Of a stretch of DNA of 5,587 nt, positions 1-5,561 are shown one piece after another. This stretch comes from CAWJHE01 sp964614855 (GTDB taxonomy: Bacteria; Chloroflexota; Anaerolineae; Anaerolineales; UBA4823). The position numbers and the translations under genes were made by a program. A model generated the notes under the pieces. It was not told the origin of the DNA. It saw only the letters and a list, made by a program, of their open reading frames with translations, and ran no database searches. Location of the stretch: the NCBI GenBank assembly GCA_964614855.1, contig CAZTMX010000193.1:1-5587 (forward strand). Reading direction: 5' to 3'. Each line of letters opens with the position of its first letter. The stretch's first letter is position 1.

Positions 1-512
1 GCTTCATCCAGGATGGCTTTCATCTTAACCACGCCTTCCCAGGGCTCCAGGTCTTTCAGATAGCTGGGGACGGTGTAGTTGTCCAGGTTGTATTGCGCAT
101 CCCGCTGGCGTTTGTTCAGCGCAGATATCTCGCGCGTGAGGGCGGCGCGCTGTACGCTGACATTCTCATCCAGGGTTTTACGCGCCTGCTGGGCTGCGAT
201 CAGCTCGACTCTGGATCTTGCCAGGGCGCTTTCGATCTCTTCCCGCGTTCCAAGCCGCGCCAGCACCTGTCCGGCTTTGACCACGTCGTCTTTCTCTACC
301 AGGATTTCTTCCACCTGCCCGGAGGCCAGGAAGGAGACGGTAACATCGTCATTGGGTACCACACGACCTTCTGCCACGGTGGACATGTCCACGATGACGG
401 TGGGCAGAGGGGTGGGGGCAGCGGCGCTGGATGCACCGGGCAAACCGCCGCAAGCCGCGGCTGTCAGCATGCTGATGACCATAATGGAAAAAATGATGAT
501 TTGGCGCTTCAT
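1..512 (-). CDS. HlyD/MacA-type ABC exporter adaptor (membrane fusion) lipoprotein, N-terminal 170 residues, cut by window edge
   Basis: Reading the minus strand from the ATG at 512-510 gives an uninterrupted frame to the left edge, so the C-terminus is missing. Residues 1-20 form a signal peptide (MKRQ, then the hydrophobic run IIIFSIMVISMLTAAA) ending at Cys21. The AAAC lipobox is slightly atypical, with Ala rather than Leu at -3, but suggests lipidation and anchoring on the outer face of the membrane. Residues about 22-38 are a Gly/Ala/Pro/Ser linker. Residues about 60-88 (SFLASGQVEEILVEKDDVVK, then AGQVLARL) match the lipoyl/barrel-sandwich half-motif of HlyD adaptors. Residues about 90-143 are charged and helical, as in the adaptor alpha-hairpin. 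The start is supported by GGAGAG at 524-519, six bases before the ATG. It follows the FtsX-like permease and ABC ATPase on the same strand, so it is probably the third component of that exporter. Family assignment is firm; substrate is unknown. Confidence 0.88.
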   Translation of the reverse strand, partial: MKRQIIIFSIMVISMLTAAACGGLPGASSAAAPTPLPTVIVDMSTVAEGRVVPNDDVTVSFLASGQVEEILVEKDDVVKAGQVLARLGTREEIESALARSRVELIAAQQARKTLDENVSVQRAALTREISALNKRQRDAQYNLDNYTVPSYLKDLEPWEGVVKMKAILDE

Positions 513-518
513 ATCGTA

Positions 519-524
519 CTCTCC
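519..524 (-). promoter_or_regulatory. Ribosome binding site of the adaptor lipoprotein gene
   Basis: The minus strand reads GGAGAG with the six-base spacer TACGAT before the ATG at 512. It lies just beyond the last 42-bp repeat unit, so the hairpins of the array sit immediately upstream of this translation start. Confidence 0.7.
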
Positions 525-531
525 GTAATTA

Positions 532-724
532 TTATTGGTAAGCAAGGCTCGTCACGTAGATGGCTGACCTCGGTTATTGGTATGCGAGGCTCCTCGTCAA
601 GATGGCTGAGGAAACTCATTGATATGCGAGGCTCCTCGCCAAGGTGGCTGAGCATCGTTATTGGTAAGCGAGGCTCCTCGCCAAGGTGGCTGAGCATCGT
701 TATTGGTATGCGAGGCTCTCGCGC
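532..724. repeat. 42-bp tandem repeat array, four full units plus a partial unit formed by the permease gene end
   Basis: Units start at 532, 574, 616, 658 and 700, a period of exactly 42 bp, anchored on TTATTGGTA (TCATTGATA in the third unit). Hand alignment to the 658-699 unit gives about 39/42 identity for 616-657, 35/42 for 574-615 and 32/42 for 532-573, so divergence grows away from the permease gene. The fifth copy (700 to about 724) is partial and is the 3' end of the permease gene, including its TAA. Each good unit carries the palindrome GCGAG-GCTC-CTCGC (for example 668-681), which would fold as a hairpin in RNA from either strand. There are no spacers between units, so this is not a CRISPR array. 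It fills nearly the whole gap between the permease and adaptor genes. Function is unknown; transcript stabilisation or tuning of adaptor expression are possibilities. Confidence 0.95.
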
Positions 725-3096
725 ACGCTGATGCGCGTGGCACTGCGAGCGGGCATCCAGCTTGCCAGGATGGATAAAATGGTAATGATCCCCAACCAGA
801 GGATCGCTCCGGTTGGCGTGTAGTGGTACAGGTAATCTTGACCAAAAGCCTGGCTCACGGCGGTCAGCATCAGCTTTCCGGCGGGCATACTCAGCGGCAG
901 CGCAATCAGCCAGCTCAGCCATCCCAGGATCAACCCTTCGCCGATAAACAAGCGGGAGATATCCCAGGAGGAGGCGCCGATGGCACGCATCACGCCGATT
1001 TCGCGCGTGCGCTCTGTTACGCTCAATGAAAGTGTGCCGCTCAGGGCGATACTGCCCACCAGGGCGATAATGATCGCCATTAAACCTAGTAATACTACCA
1101 CAAAATTGAATTGTGAGACCAGCACTTGCGCCGTTTCCGCAGTGGAATCGCCGCCAATGCCAAAGATGCCGTGCTGCGAGCTGACCTGGACATGATTATC
1201 CTTCAGGTATTGGCGCAGCGCTTTGGCGGTGGCGATCTGGCCAGCAGTATCCTGGCTGCGCACGTTCACCCAGGCGGTGAAAGCGCGCCCCGGTAAGTGA
1301 ATATCCTGCAGCAGCAGGTGGTCTGGGACGGCGGAGGCATTGGTAAGGATGGGGTCGTAAAACAGACCCACCACCTGCCACTTCTGTTCCATCTTCTCGG
1401 CATACTTGAGCGTCACCCAATCGCCAACCCCCACGCCCACATCTTCCGCCAGGCGGGTGCTGAGCGTGATGGCGTACATATCCCCAGGCTCCAGCCAGCG
1501 CCCCTGCCGCAACTGGTAGCCGTACATGCGCGTGGGCAGCGGCAGACCGAAAACGAGGGAGCTCTCATCATCTTCCGTAGCGGGCTGCCCGGTGGGACGC
1601 ATGGTGGTGTTTGCCAGCGCCCACAGCTCCACATCCGTCACTTCGGGATGGGCTTTGAGCAGATCGGTGAGCACATCGATGCGCTCGGGGCGTTCCAGCA
1701 TAAAGGTGATATCTGCGCCCAGGATGTCGAAGATCACATCGTTCACCATGTAGACGATTGAATCGCGTGTGCTGATGACCATCATAAAGATCAGCCCACT
1801 CATCACCAGTGCGATTTGCGTCAGTGCCACGCGCCCTTTATTGCGAAATGTGTTGCTGATGGTGAGCAGCAGCATGCGCGACAGCGCTTTGAGACGCGCC
1901 CCCACGCGTTCGATCAGACCTGGTTTATGGCTCAGCCCGTAGGTGCTGATGGCTTCACGCACTGTGATGCGCGAACCGCTGATGATCGGGAATATGGACG
2001 CCAGCAGCGGTGCGACCAGGGCGATCAGCACCATCGCCAAAACGGCAGGTGGGGAGATTTCAAACCCGTCAAACGTGGCGCCGAAAGTGGATATCAGCCA
2101 GTAGGAGACGGCATAGGCGCCGGTGATGCCCACCGGCAGCGCCAGTAAAAGCGCTAACATACCGTAGATGAAGGTTCCCGTCAGGAAAAGGCGGAAAACC
2201 TGACCTGTGCGGGCGCCAACAGCTTTTAACACACCGATCTGGCTGATTTGGGCGGAGATAACCGCGTTCATAGTGTTGTACACCAGCAGCAGCCCCAGTC
2301 CCAGCGAGAGCAAGCTCATCACGCTGAGCAGCAAAAACAACCCATCCATCTGGCTCTGGAAGATATGTTCGTTCGGGTCGGTGATCAGACGCCCGGTGCC
2401 GAGCCCCATCTTCTCCAGCTTGTCTTGCAAGCGATCCGCCAGGATGGTCACGGCTTTTTCGTCCCAGGCCTGGGCAGAAACCAGGATCATAGAATAATCG
2501 GCGTTGCCCACTAGGCGCTCGTAATTCTCTTGATCGGTATAGAAGTTGGCGTTACCGCCCAGGAAGGCCGGTTGCAACAGGTTGTTATACACTTCGCCGC
2601 CGATGGGAATCGTTTCTTCACGATCGTTGATGCGGATTTGTACCTCGCCGTCCAGCGGGATGCCGTGGGAGGCATCAGAATCCTGGTCCACGGACATGAT
2701 CTTGCCGTGCGGCCAGCGTCCGGAGATCAATTCGAGCTTATTGAGCTGCTGGCTTTCGTATACCCGGCGCGCGTACAGCGAGGCGGGTTTCCAATCGTCA
2801 GTTGCATTGAGCCGCCACTCGATGGAGGTTGTGTTTGTGCCTTCGATGACCGCCACTTCGGGGTCGCGTCCCAGCACACGCAGCTCGTCTTCGTTGACGG
2901 CTGGACCGACAAAGATATTAATCATCGCAGGCGAGCTCTCGCTCCAGATATCCGTCATACCGGGGATGATCAGGTTGCGCGTACCCAGGATCATACCGAT
3001 GGCTGCTGCGCCAATGCTGATAATCCCCACGATTTGCAACGTGCGAGCTTTGTGATGCCAGATATCCCGCAGGATTTTAGACCAAAGAACACCCAT
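700..3096 (-). CDS. FtsX/MacB-family ABC transporter permease with two FtsX modules
   Basis: This 798-residue protein is the membrane subunit of a type VII (MacB/LolCE-like) ABC system. Two homologous modules are visible. Module 1 has a membrane helix at about 20-38, an extracytoplasmic MacB-PCD-like domain at about 40-245, and three helices near 252-275, 303-333 and 349-372. Module 2 has a helix at about 424-441, a second extracytoplasmic domain at about 442-655, and helices near 661-690, 717-740 and 764-781. The FtsX signatures repeat: QISQIGVLKAVGA (283-295) against RTREIGVMRAIGA (696-708), and SRITVREAIS (375-384) against TRISVRESLA (787-796). No ATPase domain is fused; the ATPase gene ends 12 nt upstream. 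The ATG at 3096 has AGGA at 3108-3105, eight bases upstream, inside that 12-nt gap. The C-terminal SVRESLAYQ resembles the usual end of the family, so the stop at 702-700 looks genuine even though it lies in the tandem repeat. The substrate cannot be inferred; lipoprotein, peptide or macrolide-type export are family possibilities. Confidence 0.93.
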   Translation of the reverse strand: MGVLWSKILRDIWHHKARTLQIVGIISIGAAAIGMILGTRNLIIPGMTDIWSESSPAMINIFVGPAVNEDELRVLGRDPEVAVIEGTNTTSIEWRLNATDDWKPASLYARRVYESQQLNKLELISGRWPHGKIMSVDQDSDASHGIPLDGEVQIRINDREETIPIGGEVYNNLLQPAFLGGNANFYTDQENYERLVGNADYSMILVSAQAWDEKAVTILADRLQDKLEKMGLGTGRLITDPNEHIFQSQMDGLFLLLSVMSLLSLGLGLLLVYNTMNAVISAQISQIGVLKAVGARTGQVFRLFLTGTFIYGMLALLLALPVGITGAYAVSYWLISTFGATFDGFEISPPAVLAMVLIALVAPLLASIFPIISGSRITVREAISTYGLSHKPGLIERVGARLKALSRMLLLTISNTFRNKGRVALTQIALVMSGLIFMMVISTRDSIVYMVNDVIFDILGADITFMLERPERIDVLTDLLKAHPEVTDVELWALANTTMRPTGQPATEDDESSLVFGLPLPTRMYGYQLRQGRWLEPGDMYAITLSTRLAEDVGVGVGDWVTLKYAEKMEQKWQVVGLFYDPILTNASAVPDHLLLQDIHLPGRAFTAWVNVRSQDTAGQIATAKALRQYLKDNHVQVSSQHGIFGIGGDSTAETAQVLVSQFNFVVVLLGLMAIIIALVGSIALSGTLSLSVTERTREIGVMRAIGASSWDISRLFIGEGLILGWLSWLIALPLSMPAGKLMLTAVSQAFGQDYLYHYTPTGAILWLGIITILSILASWMPARSATRISVRESLAYQ

Positions 3097-3108
3097 GTCT
3101 GCCGTCCT

Positions 3109-4002
3109 TTAGAACCCGGTCCACTGCGCGCCGCCGGAGAACTCGTCGCGTGTGATGCGCCCGTCGATGATCTCCACGATGCGCGGCACACGCCGCGCCA
3201 GCTCCTTATCGTGGGTGACCATCAGCAGGGTTTTGCCTTGTTCTACCAGGCTTTGGAAGAGGTCGAAGACATCGGCGGAGGAACGGGTGTCCAGGTTGCC
3301 GGTGGGTTCATCGGCTACCACCAGCAGCGGATCGTTTGCCAGGGCGCGGGCGATGGCAGCGCGCTGCTGCTGCCCGCCGGAGACCATCCCCGGCAGCTTG
3401 TTCACCTGGTCGCTCAGCCCGACGATTTCTAGCAGGTGCAGGGCGCGCTCGCGGCGTTGGCGCAGGCTGTACTTGCGCGCCAGGTCCATGGGCAGGATTA
3501 CATTTTGCAGTAGGCTGAGCGAAGGCAGCATTTGGAAGAATTGAAAGACAATGCCCACATGCTGGCCGCGCCAGGCTGCCAGCTTGTTCTCGCTCAGTTT
3601 GTGCACCGGTTCGCCCGTGACGATCACCTGGCCAGAAGTGGGCCGGTCGATGCCGGTGATCATATTCAGCAAGGTCGATTTGCCGTTACCTGATGGCCCG
3701 ACGATGGATACAAATTCGCCTGCCTTGACTTCGAAGGAGATGCCCTTGAGCACGGTGATCTCATCGTTGCCCACCGGGAAGCTCTTGACAAGGTCGATCA
3801 CCTGGACGAGGGGTTCGCCGTTGCTAGTAGGGGAGGCATTCAATCCGGCAGCGACAGCAGAGTCCGATTGGGCAGCGGCTTTGTACGACGGCGGAGGCAA
3901 CTCAGTGGAGGATGCGCTTGCGGGTAGCTCCGCAGTGGGCGTCTGGTCTTGGGGTTCGCCAGGCGAAGTAGGTGTTTCTAAGCTTTCTTGAGAAAAGTTC
4001 AT
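3109..4002 (-). CDS. ABC transporter ATP-binding protein, MacB/LolD type, with long N-terminal extension
   Basis: This 297-residue cytoplasmic ATPase has the complete nucleotide-binding set: Walker A GPSGNGKST (102-110), Q-loop VFQ (Gln154), signature VSGGQQQR (207-214, Val replacing the usual Leu), Walker B with catalytic Glu LLVVADEPTGNLD (226-238, Glu232), and H-loop VTHD (His264). DEPTGNLD and the lack of an extended C-terminal domain are typical of the LolD/MacB/FtsE group. It probably powers the FtsX-like permease encoded 12 nt downstream. Residues about 1-64 are a Pro/Ser/Thr/Ala-rich, probably disordered segment absent from standard LolD proteins of about 230 residues. I chose the ATG at 4002 because GGAG lies at 4011-4008, five bases upstream. 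The in-frame GTG at 4041 would add 13 residues, but it has no Shine-Dalgarno sequence and its 5' end overlaps a terminator-like hairpin. An even later start near residue 60 is possible. Confidence 0.93.
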   Translation of the reverse strand: MNFSQESLETPTSPGEPQDQTPTAELPASASSTELPPPSYKAAAQSDSAVAAGLNASPTSNGEPLVQVIDLVKSFPVGNDEITVLKGISFEVKAGEFVSIVGPSGNGKSTLLNMITGIDRPTSGQVIVTGEPVHKLSENKLAAWRGQHVGIVFQFFQMLPSLSLLQNVILPMDLARKYSLRQRRERALHLLEIVGLSDQVNKLPGMVSGGQQQRAAIARALANDPLLVVADEPTGNLDTRSSADVFDLFQSLVEQGKTLLMVTHDKELARRVPRIVEIIDGRITRDEFSGGAQWTGF

Positions 4003-4019
4003 ACAAACTCCAGCAAGGG

Positions 4020-4039
4020 AAAAAGGCGGCCTCAGCCGC
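4020..4039 (-). terminator. Short intrinsic terminator or attenuator between the PFK-like gene and the ABC operon
   Basis: On the minus strand the stem GCGGC (4039-4035), loop TGAG and complementary GCCGC (4030-4026) are followed by C and five Ts (4024-4020). The stem is only 5 bp but all G/C, and the U-run is short, so efficiency may be partial. It lies 31 nt after the PFK-like stop codon and 17 nt before the ABC ATPase start. Little room remains for a promoter between it and the ATPase gene. The ABC genes may therefore depend on readthrough or on a promoter inside or just after the PFK-like gene. Confidence 0.55.
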
Positions 4040-4070
4040 ACAGATTGCGTATAGATATTTTAATAAGCCG

Positions 4071-5228
4071 TTACTTATTGGCCATCGACCAGATTAGTTC
4101 AAGACGGGGCTTGTAAGTATCTGCATCGTACATGCCTTCCAGATCCACCTGGCGTGTGGCAGTGTTGGCGGCGTTGAGCTCCACGTCCGTCCACATATGC
4201 TGGCGTACAAAGGCGGTCATGCGTCCAAATTTGCCCACATGCGCCAGCTCGGCTGCTAGAAAGGCGAAGTTCATGGCGCCCAGCAGGTCCTGTCCGTCAG
4301 GTTCGCCGGTGCGCAGCAGGTAGGTGAGCTGCTGTACAAAGGCCTCTTCACCGGTAGGCTGGGTCAGCCAGGCCGCCACCATCTCACCGCTGGAGAGGGC
4401 GCTGGGTGTACCGCGTCCTGGGCCAGCCAGCGCTGGCGGCACTTGCAGGATCGTCATGGCCTCCGGGTCCGGCAGCGCGCCGTCGGTCACCAACACCACG
4501 GCATAATTGGCGGGGTTTTCGCGCTTGTCCTGGCGCACCAGGGTAGCCAGGATCAGCGGATCATAGGGCGCTTCGGGGATGACCACGCGGTCCACCCCTG
4601 CCAGGATGCCCAGCAGCAGGGCGCTGTAGCCGGAGTGAGCGGCAAAGCTCTCGACCACGATTGCCTGCTCGCGCGAGCCGGCCAGGGCACGCAGCTCGTG
4701 GATGAAAGAAACGCCGCGCGCCAGCCCGGTGCTAAAACCCAGGCTGTAATCCGTACCGGTAATATTGTTATAGATCGTCTTGGGGATGGCGATGACAGGC
4801 GCGCCCTGGCTGCTCAGCTCCACGGCGTACTGCAGCATATCGTCGTCGCCGATAACGATCAAGGCGCGGTAATCCAGGCGTTTGATCACATCCAGCATGT
4901 GGGCTGTGCTGTCCTGGGATGGCGCGCTGGTGCGCAGGCGCTCGGGAAGGAATTGCGCAGGAGTGCGGCGCGGGTCCAGGCGGGAGGAATGCAAGAAGGA
5001 ACCGGGCGAGCGGTCGATCGGGCGCACCATGTTTTTGGTCAGCTCGATGAAATTCTCGCTATAAGTGGCGGGTTTGAGCGGGTCATAGCGGATCAGGCCT
5101 TCCCAGCCTTTGCGCACACCGATGGGCTCGTAGCCCAGGTCGACCAGGCGGTAGACCAGGCTCTTCAGACACATGTTGAGACCAGGTACATCACCGCCGC
5201 CGGTAAGGATAGCCACACGTTTGCTCAT
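4071..5228 (-). CDS. Phosphofructokinase-family protein with degenerate active site (possible pseudoenzyme)
   Basis: The 385-residue protein has the PFK fold landmarks in order: nucleotide/pyrophosphate loop TGGGDVPGLN (9-18), HSSRLDP (80-86, the LGSSRxNP region), VIGDDDM (125-131, in place of IGGDGS), PKTIYNNITGTDYSLGFSTG (149-168, in place of PGTIDNDI.GTD..GF.TA), VVESFAAHSG (191-200, in place of VEVMGRHSG) and VVIPEAPYD (215-223). Canonical PFKs convert fructose 6-phosphate to the 1,6-bisphosphate. By alignment to E. coli PfkA, the catalytic base Asp127 is Tyr153, Asp129 is Asn155, Arg171 is Ala197 and Arg162 is probably Gln188. Asp at 130 and Lys at 150 match the pyrophosphate-dependent pattern. 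Family membership is clear, but ordinary PFK activity is doubtful; a regulatory, sugar-binding or different phosphotransfer role is possible. The ATG at 5228 has AAGGAG (5240-5235) six bases upstream. Length is a little above the roughly 320 residues of short bacterial ATP-PFKs. Confidence 0.88.
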   Translation of the reverse strand: MSKRVAILTGGGDVPGLNMCLKSLVYRLVDLGYEPIGVRKGWEGLIRYDPLKPATYSENFIELTKNMVRPIDRSPGSFLHSSRLDPRRTPAQFLPERLRTSAPSQDSTAHMLDVIKRLDYRALIVIGDDDMLQYAVELSSQGAPVIAIPKTIYNNITGTDYSLGFSTGLARGVSFIHELRALAGSREQAIVVESFAAHSGYSALLLGILAGVDRVVIPEAPYDPLILATLVRQDKRENPANYAVVLVTDGALPDPEAMTILQVPPALAGPGRGTPSALSSGEMVAAWLTQPTGEEAFVQQLTYLLRTGEPDGQDLLGAMNFAFLAAELAHVGKFGRMTAFVRQHMWTDVELNAANTATRQVDLEGMYDADTYKPRLELIWSMANK

Positions 5229-5234
5229 ACAAAG

Positions 5235-5240
5235 CTCCTT
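5235..5240 (-). promoter_or_regulatory. Strong ribosome binding site of the PFK-like gene
   Basis: The minus strand reads AAGGAG followed by the six-base spacer CTTTGT and the ATG at 5228. This near-ideal Shine-Dalgarno match fixes the start and suggests the gene is actively translated. Confidence 0.8.
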
Positions 5241-5481
5241 GGGTGATTATGGATGCAAGATAAACAGAAGGCGCACTATTGAATACGAAGGTCCAGGTGA
5301 AAAGATTGCAGTTATTTGGTTGGTTAAGGGTGGAGCAAAAATGGTTTCAGGGTGATTTTTACTCGTTAGTATGGTAGCATAATTTTGTGAAAAAATCTAC
5401 AGGGAATTGAGGAAACATAGCGAAGCGGAGCAGGGGATAAATATAGGAATTTTCAGGTATTTTTTTATGAATATGATTGAA
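5241..5481. other. AT-rich intergenic spacer with no recognisable gene
   Basis: This stretch between the PFK-like gene and the divergent promoter is much richer in A/T than the genes. I see no credible coding frame with a ribosome binding site, no tRNA or rRNA-like fold and no riboswitch core that I recognise. It should contain the leftward promoter of the PFK-like gene. The best candidate I find on the minus strand is weak: TTTTCA (5303-5298), 17 nt, then AATAGT (5280-5275), each matching consensus at four of six positions. A run of seven Ts at 5460-5466 has no preceding hairpin and is not called as a terminator. Confidence 0.6.
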
Positions 5482-5515
5482 ATATCGGATATACAAGATA
5501 AATAATATCCGTTAT
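5482..5515. promoter_or_regulatory. Candidate operator: 11-bp interrupted inverted repeat over the divergent promoter
   Basis: ATATCGGATAT (5482-5492) and ATATCCGTTAT (5505-5515) are inverted copies with one mismatch in 11 bp, including a perfect 7-bp core CGGATAT/ATATCCG. The arm centres are 23 bp apart, about two helical turns, which would suit a dimeric regulator. The left arm overlaps the proposed -35 (5490-5495), and the right arm runs into the -10. The binding protein is unknown. Confidence 0.5.
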
Positions 5516-5518
5516 AAT
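5490..5518 (+). promoter_or_regulatory. Sigma-70-type promoter for the divergent right-edge gene
   Basis: A perfect -10 hexamer TATAAT (5513-5518) lies 17 nt after TATACA (5490-5495), which matches the TTGACA consensus at four of six positions. Transcription would start near 5525, giving a leader of about 37 nt before the ATG at 5562. The background is AT-rich, so a chance -10 is possible, but the spacing and position ahead of a gene with a ribosome binding site support the call. Confidence 0.6.
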
Positions 5519-5534
5519 TGTTGGATCAACAATT
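5516..5534. promoter_or_regulatory. Candidate operator: perfect 8-bp palindrome at the predicted transcription start
   Basis: AATTGTTG (5516-5523) and CAACAATT (5527-5534) are perfect inverted copies around the 3-bp centre GAT. The dyad overlaps the last bases of the -10 and the predicted start site near 5525, a typical place for a repressor to block initiation. An RNA hairpin is less likely because only the right half would be transcribed. Confidence 0.55.
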
Positions 5535-5561
5535 TATTTATGCAAAACAAGGTGGTGGGTG

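Noticed and set aside
532..724. CRISPR array.
   Set aside because: The units are directly abutting with no unique spacers, and the period is a fixed 42 bp with gradual divergence.
532..724. Intrinsic terminator after the permease gene.
   Set aside because: The repeat hairpins are not followed by a U-run on either strand; the sequence after each stem is mixed.
79..731. Overlapping plus-strand open frames of 149 and 212 codons at the left end.
   Set aside because: They lie antisense to the adaptor gene, whose minus-strand frame shows a signal peptide and a clear lipoyl/HlyD motif. The longer one continues only because the 42-bp repeat keeps frames open.
2530..3432. A 300-codon plus-strand open frame, and one of 267 codons at 4443-5246.
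   Set aside because: Both are antisense to genes with unmistakable family motifs. Long antisense frames are expected from the GC-rich codon use here, and neither resembles a known protein.
4002..4041. GTG start at 4041 for the ABC ATPase, adding 13 residues.
   Set aside because: There is no Shine-Dalgarno sequence before it and it overlaps the terminator-like stem, whereas the ATG at 4002 has GGAG five bases upstream.
5365..5391. Additional promoter-like hexamers around CATAAT (5369-5374) and TTCACA (minus strand, 5391-5386).
   Set aside because: No partner hexamer at 16-18 nt spacing reaches a convincing match; AT-rich sequence gives many such hits by chance.
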